A stretch of 64,000 nt of DNA from Ectopseudomonas guguanensis (GCF_900104265.1 NZ_FNJJ01000002.1:173370-237369), one strand, 5' to 3'. Counted from the first letter of the stretch, positions 32,988 to 41,714 are shown. The notes: generated by a model from the sequence alone, not told the origin. Program-made: numbers and translations.

Positions 32988-33410
32988 ATGACGATCCGTA
33001 GCCCGGATGCGATCCGGGAACCTTCATTGCCTCGCATTGCATCCGCGCTGCGCAGCTGCGCATTACTCGGCGCACTCGCCCTGCTCAGCGGCTGCTCCAC
33101 GTTCGGCGGCGGTGCAGGTGGCAGCGAAACCGGCAAGGCTTCCTACTACGCTCAGGCGCACCACGGCAAACGCACCGCCAGCGGCGAGCGCTTCGATCAG
33201 AATGCCCTGACCGCGGCACATCGTACCCTGCCCTTCGGTACGCGAGTGCGGGTGACCAACCTGAACAATGAACGTAGCGTCGTAGTACGAATCAATGATC
33301 GTGGGCCTTTCGTACGCGGCCGCGTGATCGACGTTTCACGTGCAGCTGCCGTGCGCCTGGACATGTTGCGCGCAGGCGTGGTGCCGGTGCGGGTCGAGGC
33401 GCTGGACTGA
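32988..33410 (+). CDS. RlpA-like double-psi beta-barrel lipoprotein
   Basis: A 140-residue lipoprotein. The ATG at 32988 has GGAG nine bases upstream; an ATG at 32973 is the alternative. The lipobox is LLSGC, followed by a single DPBB domain of the RlpA type ([50 protein letters not shown]). It has no SPOR domain, so it is shorter than classical RlpA. The domain carries the residues of peptidoglycan lytic transglycosylases, but activity is unproven. Codons 4 to 11 are made of a REP sequence (see 32998-33018). Confidence 0.85.
   Translation: MTIRSPDAIREPSLPRIASALRSCALLGALALLSGCSTFGGGAGGSETGKASYYAQAHHGKRTASGERFDQNALTAAHRTLPFGTRVRVTNLNNERSVVVRINDRGPFVRGRVIDVSRAAAVRLDMLRAGVVPVRVEALD
32998..33018. 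repeat. REP, family 4 (GTAGCCCGGATGC type), inside the start of the RlpA-like gene
   Basis: GTAGCCCGGATGC closing with ATCCGGG, the same unit as at 43420, 50377 and 53898. Here it is translated as part of the n-region of the lipoprotein signal peptide. Confidence 0.8.
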
Positions 33411-33501
33411 CCAACAATTGGCAACAAAATCTTTCTGGCGCATCTAGCGGCGGATAACGCCATCGCTACACTAGCCGCACTTTTCCCGGAGCTACCCTGC
33501 A

Positions 33502-34596
33502 ATGACCCTGATGACCTATGTCTACCTGATCGCCGGCCTGGTACTGCTGGTCGCCGGTGCCGAAGTACTGGTGCGCGGCGCCGCCAAGCTGGCCGCGCAG
33601 TTCGGCATTCCGCCCCTGGTAATCGGCCTGACCGTGGTGGCCTTCGGCACCAGCGCGCCGGAAACCGCGGTCAGCGTGCAATCAGCCTTCAACGGCAGTG
33701 GCGACCTGGCCATCGGCAACGTGATCGGCAGCAATATCGCCAACGTATTGCTGATTCTCGGCATGACCGCCCTGGTCGCGCCGCTGATCGTCTCGCGTCA
33801 GCTGATCCGCCTCGACGTGCCGATCATGATCGGCGCCAGCCTGGTGGTCTATGCCCTTGCCTGGGATGGCGCGCTGAGCCGCCTCGATGGCGCCCTCCTG
33901 TTCGCCGGCGTGCTGGCCTACACCGGGTTCCTGATCTACAGCGCACGCAAGGAAAACAAGAGCGACGATGACGAGTTCGCCAAGGAATTCGGCCTCGACG
34001 AACAACCCAAGCCCTACGCCTGGGCGATCAACCTGGGCCTGGTCATCGTCGGTCTCGCGCTGCTGGTCGGCGGCTCCAATCTGCTGGTCGAGGGTGCCGT
34101 GCAACTGGCCCGCGCCCTGGGCCTGTCGGAACTGGTGATCGGCTTGACCGTAATCGCCATCGGCACTTCGCTGCCGGAGCTGGCCACCTCGATCATCGCT
34201 GCCTTCAAGGGCGAGCGCGACATCGCCGTGGGCAATATCGTCGGCAGCAACATCTTCAACCTGCTGTGCGTACTGGGCCTGGCCTCGCTGGTTTCGCCTG
34301 CCGCCATTCCGGTAGCGGCCAATGCCCTGGCCTTCGACTTCCCGGTGATGATCGCCGTGGCCGTGGCCTGCCTGCCGATCTTCTTCAGCGGTTATCGCAT
34401 CAATCGCTGGGAAGGCCTGCTGTTTCTCGCCTACTACGTGGCCTATACCCTGTACCTGGTGTTGTTCAGCACTGGCCGCCCGCAGGCCGAAAGCTTCGGT
34501 GATGCCATGATCGGCTACGCGCTGCCGCTCACCGCCATCACCCTGGTGATCATTACCGTGCGTTCCTGGCGCAGCCATCGCAAGGCGGGGATCTGA
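33502..34596 (+). CDS. Calcium/sodium antiporter (YrbG family)
   Basis: A 364-residue inner-membrane exchanger with about ten helices in two homologous halves. Each half has the ion-binding alpha repeat: VVAFGTSAPETAVS with GNVIGSNIANV, then VIAIGTSLPELATS with GNIVGSNIFNL. An acidic cytosolic loop (KSDDDEFAKEFG) lies between the halves. The glutamates needed for Ca2+ binding are present. It is close to YrbG-type K-independent exchangers. The 91 bases before it hold nothing obvious. Confidence 0.9.
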   Translation: MTLMTYVYLIAGLVLLVAGAEVLVRGAAKLAAQFGIPPLVIGLTVVAFGTSAPETAVSVQSAFNGSGDLAIGNVIGSNIANVLLILGMTALVAPLIVSRQLIRLDVPIMIGASLVVYALAWDGALSRLDGALLFAGVLAYTGFLIYSARKENKSDDDEFAKEFGLDEQPKPYAWAINLGLVIVGLALLVGGSNLLVEGAVQLARALGLSELVIGLTVIAIGTSLPELATSIIAAFKGERDIAVGNIVGSNIFNLLCVLGLASLVSPAAIPVAANALAFDFPVMIAVAVACLPIFFSGYRINRWEGLLFLAYYVAYTLYLVLFSTGRPQAESFGDAMIGYALPLTAITLVIITVRSWRSHRKAGI

Positions 34597-34598
34597 AC

Positions 34599-34988
34599 AT
34601 GAGCGACAACCATGAACGCGGCCTGCAGGTGCGCCGTGAAGTGATGGGCGACGCGTTCGTCGACCGCGCCCTGGGCAACGCCACCGAGTTCAGCCAGCCG
34701 CTGCAGGATTTCGTCAACGAGCATGCCTGGGGCGGTGTGTGGACGCGCAGCGGCCTGCCGCGGGCGACGCGCAGCCTGATCACCCTGGCGGCGCTGACCG
34801 CGCTGAAGTGCCCGCAGGAACTCAAGGGCCACGTGCGCGGCGCGCTGAACAACGGCTGCACCGTCGAGGAAATCCGCGAAACCCTGCTGCATTGCGCCGT
34901 ATATGCCGGCGTCCCGGCCAGCATCGATGCCTTTCGCGCGGCGCAGGAAGTGATCGAGGAGCATCAGAACAGCGCATCTCAAAGCTAG
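34599..34988 (+). CDS. Carboxymuconolactone decarboxylase family protein (PcaC-like)
   Basis: A 129-residue protein close to PcaC, the 4-carboxymuconolactone decarboxylase of the protocatechuate branch. The matching parts are RREVMGDAFVDRAL, AWGGVWTRSGLPRATRSLI, HVRGALNNGCTVEEIRETLL and AVYAGVPAS. It lacks the CxxC of AhpD-type peroxidases. No other aromatic-pathway gene is nearby and it starts two bases after the antiporter gene, so the real substrate is uncertain. Confidence 0.8.
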   Translation: MSDNHERGLQVRREVMGDAFVDRALGNATEFSQPLQDFVNEHAWGGVWTRSGLPRATRSLITLAALTALKCPQELKGHVRGALNNGCTVEEIRETLLHCAVYAGVPASIDAFRAAQEVIEEHQNSASQS

Positions 34989-35068
34989 CGGGCCGCCTGC
35001 GTACGAATGCTGCGGGAAGTGACGCACATCCTGTGCCCACTTTCTGGCCCGGCCTCTGACGCAGAACT

Positions 35069-35590
35069 TCACATATGCTGGCGAACCTGACGCGTATCGG
35101 GCCCCAGTTCAGCCAGTAGTGACTGGATCATCACCTCATCCGGCCACCAGTTGCAGAAGCCCACCCCCAGGTTGCCGAAGGCCCAGGGCATGGGCAGGAA
35201 CTGCCAGTCGTGCAAGCGTCCGGCCTGCAGACAGACCGGACAGTTCAGCGTCGCATCGTCCTGGCCGGCGAACCATTTATCGACAGCCTCGTCCCAGACG
35301 ATTTCATCAGCCGCGCTGACTTGCCTGCAGCTAGGGCAGGCCAGTCCTTCCAGGCCACAGTCACCGGCATGGAATACGGTACGCTCCTGTACGAGCTGGA
35401 CGCCGCAGTAGTCGATACCGTGGTCGAATCCCTGCGCATCGTCCCCTGGTAGATAAAGGCCACTGCGTGGACAAAGCTGCGCCGCGACGATCTTTCGCTC
35501 GATCATCCAGTCCAGCAACGACCGCCCCAGCACATGCGCTTGCTCGTCACTGGGGCAGGTCACAACAAACCAGTGGATGGAATCACTCAT
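35069..35590 (-). CDS. Uncharacterised protein with two CPxC motifs
   Basis: A 173-residue soluble protein that I do not recognise. The start at 35590 (MSDSIHWFVVTCPSDEQAH) is chosen because AAGGAG lies just upstream. Two cysteine pairs, CPSCRQ and CPVCLQ, lie about 40 residues apart and look like a split zinc ribbon. The C terminus is tryptophan-rich (FLPMPWAFGNLGVGFCNWW). There is no signal peptide or membrane helix. It follows the AEC transporter on the same strand with 44 bases between. It could be a Pseudomonas-limited family. Confidence 0.7.
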   Translation of the reverse strand: MSDSIHWFVVTCPSDEQAHVLGRSLLDWMIERKIVAAQLCPRSGLYLPGDDAQGFDHGIDYCGVQLVQERTVFHAGDCGLEGLACPSCRQVSAADEIVWDEAVDKWFAGQDDATLNCPVCLQAGRLHDWQFLPMPWAFGNLGVGFCNWWPDEVMIQSLLAELGPDTRQVRQHM

Positions 35591-35634
35591 TTTTCTTCTC
35601 CTTGAAAAACCGAGTTCAGACGAGTACCGAAAAG

Positions 35635-36576
35635 CTATATCCAGCCCCCCCACTGCAGCAACAGCAGGCCGATATTGGTAGTGACCACCGCCGCCAGGGT
35701 GGTGATGACGATGATGGCTGCGGCCAGCTCATGGTTGGCGCCCACCGCGCGGGCCATGACGAAGCTGGCCGCCGCCGTCGGGCTGGCGAAGTAGAGAAAC
35801 AGGATCGCCAGGTCCGCCCCACGAAAGCCCAGCAGCCAGGCGCCTGAGGTGCTGAGCAGCGGCAGCCAGACCATTTTCATCATGCCCGAGCCAATGGCCG
35901 TGCCGCTGCTGCGACGCAGCGAAGCCAGGCTCAGGGTGCCGCCGATGCAGATCAGCGCCAGCGGCAGGGTCATCTGCGCGAAGTACTCGGCCGAAGTGAG
36001 AAACCACTGCGGCAGCGGGATTTTCCAGTAGGCGATCGGTACCGCCAGCAGCACGCCGATGATCATCGGGTTGCTCACGATGCTGCGCACGATGGCCCTG
36101 GCACCGGGCTTGGCGCCCGGGCTGTAGATGGCCAGCACGACCGCCGAGAGCGCGTTGTAGCAGAGGATCACCAGCGCCGCGAGCAGCGAGCCCACCGACA
36201 GGCCGTAGTCGCCGTACATGCTGGTAGCCAGCGCCAGGCCGACGATGCCGTTGTTGCCGCGAAAGGCGCCCTGGGTGTAGATGCCGCGGTCTTCGAACGG
36301 CACGCGCCAGATCGCCCAGGCCCAGGCGACGAAGAACGACGCGGTGGTGGCGAGAAAGAAGTAGGTCAGCAGCTGCGGCTGCATGGCCGCGTCCAGGTCG
36401 GCCTTGACCACGCCGAGAAACAGCAGGGTCGGCATGGTGCCGCGAAACACCAGACTCGAGGCGGTATCGATGAAGGGCGTATCGATCCAGCGCAGGCGCT
36501 TGAGCGCCACACCGAGAAACAGCATGGCGAACACGGGCGCGGTGATGGCGAGGGTTTGTGCAGCGACGGCGAGCAT
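35635..36576 (-). CDS. AEC family transporter
   Basis: A 313-residue membrane protein of the auxin-efflux-carrier/malonate-transporter family with about ten helices in two five-helix halves. Typical parts are FAMLFLGVALKRLRWID at the start, FRGNNGIVGLALATSMYG in helix 4 and PLALICIGGTLSLASLR in the second half. Substrates in the family include malonate and other organic acids; nothing here fixes which. The upstream gap (36577-37001) is filled with repeats. Confidence 0.85.
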   Translation of the reverse strand: MLAVAAQTLAITAPVFAMLFLGVALKRLRWIDTPFIDTASSLVFRGTMPTLLFLGVVKADLDAAMQPQLLTYFFLATTASFFVAWAWAIWRVPFEDRGIYTQGAFRGNNGIVGLALATSMYGDYGLSVGSLLAALVILCYNALSAVVLAIYSPGAKPGARAIVRSIVSNPMIIGVLLAVPIAYWKIPLPQWFLTSAEYFAQMTLPLALICIGGTLSLASLRRSSGTAIGSGMMKMVWLPLLSTSGAWLLGFRGADLAILFLYFASPTAAASFVMARAVGANHELAAAIIVITTLAAVVTTNIGLLLLQWGGWI

Positions 36577-36652
36577 GGCGACACCAGCAGGTTGTCTGAC
36601 GACCTATGTTAGCTGGCTAAGCATTTATCGGCTATGGGCAAAACCGGGCAGT

Positions 36653-36950
36653 TGTAGGATTGGTTTTAGCCCATGCGAATGCATCGGTGAGTTCAGACTC
36701 CTTCTGTGGCCTTCCCTGGTGGGCTGAAGCTCCTGTAGGGTGGGCTTTAGCCCACGCGAACCGCGTCGGTATGTTCAGGCACATCCTGCGGCCTATCTCT
36801 GGTGGGCTGAAGCCCACCCTATGCAATGGTGGGCTGAAGCTCCCTGTAGGGTGGGCTTTAGCCCACGCGAACCGCGTCGGTGTCTTCAGGCATATCCTGC
36901 AGCCTACCTCTGGTGGGCTGAAGCCCACCCTACGCACTGAAGCCCACGGG
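36653..36950. repeat. Tandem REP array, family 2 (GTAGGGTGGGCTTTAGCCC type)
   Basis: Three units lie in tandem, starting at 36653, 36734 and 36845. Units 2 and 3 are about 111 bases each and nearly identical. Unit 1 is about 81 bases, more diverged, and lacks one internal hairpin arm. Each carries a left hairpin (GTAGGGTGGGCTTTAGCCCA) and a right one (TGGTGGGCTGAAGCCCACC) around a variable middle. This array makes up most of the 425-base gap between the AEC transporter and roxR. Confidence 0.88.
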
Positions 36951-37001
36951 TAGAAGAAGATCGCCGCACGGGGTAGGCGGCGGGTCTGGGTATGCGAAGG
37001 C

Positions 37002-37562
37002 TCAGCGGCGCACCGGGCGTTTCTGCAATTTGCGCTGCAGGGTGCGGCGGTGCATGCCCAGGGCGCGGGCGGTGGCGGAGATGTTGCCCTCGTGTTCGGC
37101 CAGCACGCGCTGGATGTGCTCCCACTGCAGGCGATCCACCGACATGGGGTTTTCCGGCACCAGGCTGTCGAGGTCGGCATGCTCGGAAAGCAGCGCGGTG
37201 AGCACGTCGTCGGCATCGGCCGGCTTGCACAGGTAGTTGGCCGCGCCGCGCTTGATCGCCTCCACTGCGGTGGCGATGCTGGAATAGCCGGTGAGGATCA
37301 CCACGCGCATCTCGGCGTCCAGTTCCAGCAGCTTGGGCAGCAGCACCAGGCCAGAGTCGCCTTCCATCTTCAGATCGACCACGGCGTAGTCCGGCAGGTC
37401 TTCCTTGGCCAGCGCCAGGCCCTCGTCGGCGCTGGAGGCGGTGGACACGCGCAGGCCGCGGCGGCTCATGGCGCGTGCCATCACGCGGGTGAAGGTGGGG
37501 TCGTCATCCACCAGCAGCAGGTGCGGATGCTCTTCGCCTTCGAACAGGGATTCTTCGCTCAT
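37002..37562 (-). CDS. roxR: Redox response regulator RoxR (RegA/PrrA family)
   Basis: A 186-residue regulator. The REC domain has the acidic pair in LLLVDDDP, the phosphorylated D63 in AVVDLKMEGDSG and the lysine of CKPADADD. The C terminus has a Fis-type HTH (SATARALGMHRRTLQRKLQK) as in RegA/PrrA/ActR. These proteins switch respiratory oxidases and cyanide tolerance in response to redox state. roxS follows upstream by 15 bases on the same strand. Confidence 0.92.
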   Translation of the reverse strand: MSEESLFEGEEHPHLLLVDDDPTFTRVMARAMSRRGLRVSTASSADEGLALAKEDLPDYAVVDLKMEGDSGLVLLPKLLELDAEMRVVILTGYSSIATAVEAIKRGAANYLCKPADADDVLTALLSEHADLDSLVPENPMSVDRLQWEHIQRVLAEHEGNISATARALGMHRRTLQRKLQKRPVRR

Positions 37563-37577
37563 GCTTGGTTTTCCTAG

Positions 37578-38831
37578 TCAGGCCACGCCGTAGGCTCGCG
37601 GCAACTTCAATTCGGTGAGGGTGCCGCCTTCCTCATGGTTATACAACTTAACCGTGCCGCCGGCACGGGTCACGCTGGCCTGGCTGAGGAAGAGGCCAAG
37701 GCCGAAGCCCTTGCCCTTGGTGGTGAAGAAAGGCCGCCCCAGCTGTTCGGCGATGGCCAGCGGCACGCCGGCGCCGTGGTCACGGATGCTCAGGCGCAGC
37801 CACTGGTGATCCCAGTCCAGGCGGATGTCCAGCTTGTCCGGGCAGGCGTCGGCAGCGTTGTTGAGCAGGTTGAGCAGCGCCTGGGTCAGATCCGCCGGCG
37901 GCATGATGCGCGGCGGCGTGCCACGGCCCAGGCATTGGTAACGATAGCTGGCCTCGGGGCGCATCAGGTGCCAGCGGTTGAGGGTGGTTTCCAGCCACTC
38001 CACGCAGGACTGCTCGATGACCGCCTGGCGCCGGTCGTTCTCGGCGGCGCGCACCAGTTGCTGCAGGGTGAACTTGCACAGCTTGACCTGCTCCTGCAGC
38101 AGCGCCAGGTCGTCCTGCAGCGCCGGGGTATCGCGATATTCCTGGCGCAGCTCCTTGAGCAGCACGCTCATGGTGCCCAGTGGCGTGCCCAGTTCGTGGG
38201 CGGCGCCGGCGGCCTGGGTGGCCACGGCCAGCAACTGTTGATCGCGCAGGCTTTCCTCGCGGCGCTCGGCGCGCAGCTCGTCCTGACGGCGCAGCTCCTC
38301 GGCCATCTTGGCAACGAAGAAGGTGATCAAGGACGCCGCCAGGGCAAAGCTCAGCCACATGCCGTAGACCAGCAGGCTCTCGCGGGCGGCGGGCAGCTCC
38401 ATCGGGTGGGTCCACACCAGCAGCAGCGTATAACCCGCCAGCGCCAGGCCGGCCAGGACGATGGTGAACAGCCAGGGCAGCGTGGCCGCAGCGATGGTCA
38501 GCGGCACCAGATAATAGGAAACGAAGGGGTTGGTCGAACCGCCCGAGTAGTACAGCAGCACGCTGTGGATGATCAGATCGAAGCCCAGTTGCACCGCGTA
38601 CTCGACCTCGGTCACCGGCCAGGGGCCGCGCAGGCGCAACGCCGTGCCCAGGCACAACAGCAGCGAAACGCCAAGGGTGACCGACAACTGCAACCAGGGC
38701 AGCGGTATCATCCCCGACTTGTAGGCGAGCCCGACCGAGCCGGCCTGAGCGGCCAGCACCAGAATTCGGATAAGGGTCAGACGCCAGAGGTTCTGGCGAC
38801 TGGCGGAGAGTAACTGCACGGGTTCGAGCAT
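37578..38831 (-). CDS. roxS: Redox sensor histidine kinase RoxS (RegB/PrrB family)
   Basis: A 417-residue kinase. Six membrane segments lie in residues 18-175, with the RegB quinone-binding motif GGSTNPF at 97-103. The phosphorylated histidine is H212 in AAGAAHELGTPLG. C252, in KLCKFTLQQL, occupies the place of the redox cysteine of RegB. The ATPase domain has the N-box NLLNNAADA (from 321), DHGAGV and GKGFGLGL. The start is at 38831 (MLEPVQLLSA). It senses respiratory quinone or redox state and signals to RoxR. Confidence 0.93.
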   Translation of the reverse strand: MLEPVQLLSASRQNLWRLTLIRILVLAAQAGSVGLAYKSGMIPLPWLQLSVTLGVSLLLCLGTALRLRGPWPVTEVEYAVQLGFDLIIHSVLLYYSGGSTNPFVSYYLVPLTIAAATLPWLFTIVLAGLALAGYTLLLVWTHPMELPAARESLLVYGMWLSFALAASLITFFVAKMAEELRRQDELRAERREESLRDQQLLAVATQAAGAAHELGTPLGTMSVLLKELRQEYRDTPALQDDLALLQEQVKLCKFTLQQLVRAAENDRRQAVIEQSCVEWLETTLNRWHLMRPEASYRYQCLGRGTPPRIMPPADLTQALLNLLNNAADACPDKLDIRLDWDHQWLRLSIRDHGAGVPLAIAEQLGRPFFTTKGKGFGLGLFLSQASVTRAGGTVKLYNHEEGGTLTELKLPRAYGVA

Positions 38832-39019
38832 GGCGACTCCAGTTGATGGCGGCGAGTATAACCAAGCCTGCTGCGGCCTTGCGCCGCTGCGGCAACCGGA
38901 CGCACGAATCACGCCAGGGCCCGCGCCAAAAAAATTCGCACCGCTTTAACCCGAATCCCCACCCGCGCTCGTCTACCCTCGGGAAACGGCCATCGAGGCC
39001 ACTGAAAAAGGAACTGCAC

Positions 39020-39733
39020 ATGCGCAACATGCCCCGTATCGCCTCCGTCCTCGCCCTGACCATCGCCAGCCTGGCCAGCACCGTCCTGCTGGCTGACGAG
39101 GCGCGCTACAACCAGATCGCCCTGCGCGCCGAGGTGAACCAGGAGGTCGCCCACGACCTGATGCACGTCACCCTCTACACCGAAGCGCAGCACGCCGATC
39201 CGGCCAAGCTGGCCGCGGAAGTCACCAGCACGCTGAACAAGACGCTGGAGCAGGTGCGCCAGGTGCGCGGCGTATCGGTCAAGCTGGGCAGCCGCCACAG
39301 CTACCCGGTGTACGACGACAAGGGCCAGAAGATCACCGCCTGGCGCGAGCGCGCCGAAGTGCGCCTGGAAAGTGCCGACTTCGCCCGCCTGTCGGCGCTG
39401 ACCGGCGAGCTGCTGCAATCGATGAAGATGGGCGGCATGGACTTCAGCATCGCCAGCGACACGCGCAAGACCCGCGAGGACGCCATGCTCAAGGACGCCG
39501 TCGAGGCCTTCAGGGCGCGCGCCCAGCTGGCCACCGAAGCACTCGGCGGCAAGGGCTACAAACTGGTCAGCCTGAACCTCAGCACCGGCGGTTTCCAGCC
39601 GCCGATGCCGATGCGCGCCTATGCCGCCAAGGGCATGGCGATGATGGAGGCTGCCCCGGCCCCGGAAATCGAAGCCGGCACCAGCCAGGTCACCGTCAGC
39701 GCCGATGGCGTCATCGAAGTGCAGATGCCCTGA
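39020..39733 (+). CDS. SIMPL-domain periplasmic protein
   Basis: A 237-residue secreted protein: signal peptide (MRNMPRIASVLALTIASLAS, cleaved near LLADEARYN), then a SIMPL/DUF541 domain. The pattern is ALRAEVNQEVAHDLMHVTL, the helix AEVTSTLNKTLEQVRQV, and RAQLATEALGGKGYKLVSLN near the end. SIMPL proteins form ring-like periplasmic oligomers of unclear role. It stands alone, divergent from roxS across 188 bases, and ends in a strong hairpin. Confidence 0.88.
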   Translation: MRNMPRIASVLALTIASLASTVLLADEARYNQIALRAEVNQEVAHDLMHVTLYTEAQHADPAKLAAEVTSTLNKTLEQVRQVRGVSVKLGSRHSYPVYDDKGQKITAWRERAEVRLESADFARLSALTGELLQSMKMGGMDFSIASDTRKTREDAMLKDAVEAFRARAQLATEALGGKGYKLVSLNLSTGGFQPPMPMRAYAAKGMAMMEAAPAPEIEAGTSQVTVSADGVIEVQMP

Positions 39734-39753
39734 ACCACGCCCCGCAACAACGC

Positions 39754-39783
39754 AAACGCCGTTATCGTCAGATAACGGCGTTT
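39754..39783 (+). terminator. Hairpin terminator after the SIMPL gene
   Basis: AAACGCCGTTATC and GATAACGGCGTTT form a perfect 13-bp stem with a GTCA loop. The stem ends in TTT, with a further T-run ten bases on. Confidence 0.75.
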
Positions 39784-39875
39784 CGCCATCTTTTCCCCGC
39801 AAAATTTCATAAATGCGACAGCAAGTTACAACGCTGTAGCGCTAACCATTTTCCGCGTGACGTAGCGCTTGCCTC

Positions 39876-39891
39876 GGGCACAGGGCCTGCA
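39876..39891 (+). promoter_or_regulatory. Candidate sigma-54 promoter of the dpp operon
   Basis: GGGCACAGGGCCTGCA has the GG-N10-GC spacing of -24/-12 elements, with GGCAC and TGCA intact; the usual first T of each half is C or G. It lies 65 bases before the first start codon of the operon. No enhancer site was identified. Confidence 0.35.
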
Positions 39892-39955
39892 TAGTTTCGG
39901 CGGTGGTCTCCATAAGAGGCTCCTCAGGGATCACAACCACAACAACGATGAGGTC

Positions 39956-41557
39956 ATGATGCGCAAGAACGCCATTATCCAGGCTTTGCTTACCGCTGGG
40001 CTTATCGCCAGCGCCCCCCTCGCCAGCGCCGCCAACCTGGTGTTCTGTTCCGAGGGCAGTCCCGCCGGCTTCGACCCCGGCCTGTACACCACCGGTACCG
40101 ACTTCGACGCCGCGGCGGAAACCGTCTTCAACCGCCTGACCCAGTTCGAGCGCGGCGGCACCCAGGTCGAGCCTGGCCTGGCCGAGAGCTGGGAGGTGTC
40201 CGACGACGGCCTGACCTACACCTTCAAGCTGCGCCCCGGGGTGAAGTTCCACACCACCGAGTACTTCAAGCCCAGCCGCGAATTCAATGCCGACGACGTG
40301 CTGTTCACCTTCGGCCGCATGCTCGACAAGGACCATCCCTTCCGCAAGGCTTACCCCACCGAGTTCCCCTACTTCACCGACATGGGCATGGACAGCAACA
40401 TCGCCAAGCTGGACAAGCTCGATGACATGACCGTGCGCTTCACCCTCAATGAAGTGGACGCCGCCTTCGTGCAGAACCTGGCGATGAGCTTCGCCTCGAT
40501 CCAGTCCGCCGAGTACGCCGACCAGTTGCTCAAGGCCGGCAAGGCCGCCGACATCAACCAGAAGCCCGTCGGCACCGGCCCCTTTGTGTTCAGCCGCTAC
40601 CAGAAGGACGCGGTGATTCGCTACAAGGGCAACCCGGATTACTGGAAGCCCGAGGACGTGAAGATCGACAACCTGATCTTCGCCATCAACACCGACGCCT
40701 CGGTGCGCATGCAGAAGCTCAAGGCCGGCGAATGCCACGTCACCCTGTTCCCGCGCCCGGCCGACATCGCCTCGCTGCAGCAGGACGCCAAGCTGCAGAT
40801 GCCCGAGCAGGCCGGCTTCAACGTCGGCTACATCGCCTACAACGTCACCCACCCGCCGTTCGACAAGCTGGAAGTACGCCAGGCGCTGGACATGGCGGTG
40901 AACAAGCAGGCGATCCTCGACGCCGTTTACCAGAATGCCGGCCAACTGGCAGTCAACGGCATGCCGCCGACCCAGTGGTCGTATAACGAGGACATCAAGG
41001 ACCCGGCCTTCGACCCGGAAAAGGCCAAGGAGCTGCTCAAGGCCGCCGGCATCAAGGAAGGCACCGAAATCACCCTGTGGGCCATGCCGGTGCAGCGCCC
41101 GTACAACCCCAACGCCAAGCAGATCGCCGAGATGCTGCAGGCCGACTGGGCCAAGATCGGCATCAAGGCGCGCATCGTCAGCTACGAGTGGGGCGAATAC
41201 CTCAAGCGCGCCAAGGCCGGCGAGCATGACGCCATGCTGATCGGCTGGAGCGGCGACAACGGTGACCCGGACAACTGGCTCGGCACCCTCTATGGCTGCG
41301 ACGCGGTCGACGGCAACAACTTCTCCAAGTGGTGCTTCGAGGACTACGACAAGCTGGTCAAGGCCGCCAAGCGCACCACCGACGTCGACAAACGCACCGA
41401 GCTGTACAAGCAGGCCCAGGTGATCCTCAAGCGCGAGGTGCCGATCACCCCGCTGGCCCACTCCACCGTGTACCAGCCGATGCGCAAGGAGGTGCAGGAC
41501 TTCCGCATCAGCCCGTTCGCGCTCAACTCCTTCTACGGTGTAAGTATCGGCAAGTGA
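39956..41557 (+). CDS. dppA: Dipeptide ABC transporter substrate-binding protein
   Basis: A 533-residue periplasmic binding protein of the SBP_bac_5 (DppA/OppA) family. The signal peptide is MMRKNAIIQALLTAGLIASA, cleaved before ANLVFCSEG. Typical parts are NRLTQFERGGTQVEPGLAES, FNADDVLFTFGRM and the ligand-cleft region GWSGDNGDPDNW near the C terminus. GAGG precedes the paired ATGs. It is first of a two-SBP, two-permease, two-ATPase operon for dipeptides. Confidence 0.92.
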   Translation: MMRKNAIIQALLTAGLIASAPLASAANLVFCSEGSPAGFDPGLYTTGTDFDAAAETVFNRLTQFERGGTQVEPGLAESWEVSDDGLTYTFKLRPGVKFHTTEYFKPSREFNADDVLFTFGRMLDKDHPFRKAYPTEFPYFTDMGMDSNIAKLDKLDDMTVRFTLNEVDAAFVQNLAMSFASIQSAEYADQLLKAGKAADINQKPVGTGPFVFSRYQKDAVIRYKGNPDYWKPEDVKIDNLIFAINTDASVRMQKLKAGECHVTLFPRPADIASLQQDAKLQMPEQAGFNVGYIAYNVTHPPFDKLEVRQALDMAVNKQAILDAVYQNAGQLAVNGMPPTQWSYNEDIKDPAFDPEKAKELLKAAGIKEGTEITLWAMPVQRPYNPNAKQIAEMLQADWAKIGIKARIVSYEWGEYLKRAKAGEHDAMLIGWSGDNGDPDNWLGTLYGCDAVDGNNFSKWCFEDYDKLVKAAKRTTDVDKRTELYKQAQVILKREVPITPLAHSTVYQPMRKEVQDFRISPFALNSFYGVSIGK

Positions 41558-41593
41558 GGCTACGCGGCGCTCGCTAGGGCGCTGTCAGGGATC

Positions 41594-41657
41594 GTAGGGT
41601 GCGCCGTGCGCACCGCGTTCAGAGCATCTGAAACCTGGTGCGCACGGCGTACCCTAC
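41594..41657. repeat. REP pair, family 1
   Basis: GTAGGGTGCGCC...GCGCACC (41594-41614) faces an inverted copy GGTGCGCACGGCGTACCCTA (41637-41656) in the gap between the two binding-protein genes. Confidence 0.88.
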
Positions 41658-41714
41658 GGCTCCCGCACAACGCTGCGATACCCATTAACGCGCCTTCCTC
41701 ACCAAGGAGTTGCC

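Noticed and set aside
36653..36950. Possible CRISPR array
   Set aside because: The repeats are palindromic pairs of over 80 bases with no regular short spacers, and there are no cas genes.
36632..37216. A 194-codon minus-strand frame over the roxR 3' end and the repeats
   Set aside because: Half of it is translated REP sequence and half is a shadow of roxR.
39842..41461. A 539-codon minus-strand frame opposite dppA
   Set aside because: It is antisense to a clear binding-protein gene. Its V/G/H/L-rich text is typical of a shadow frame.
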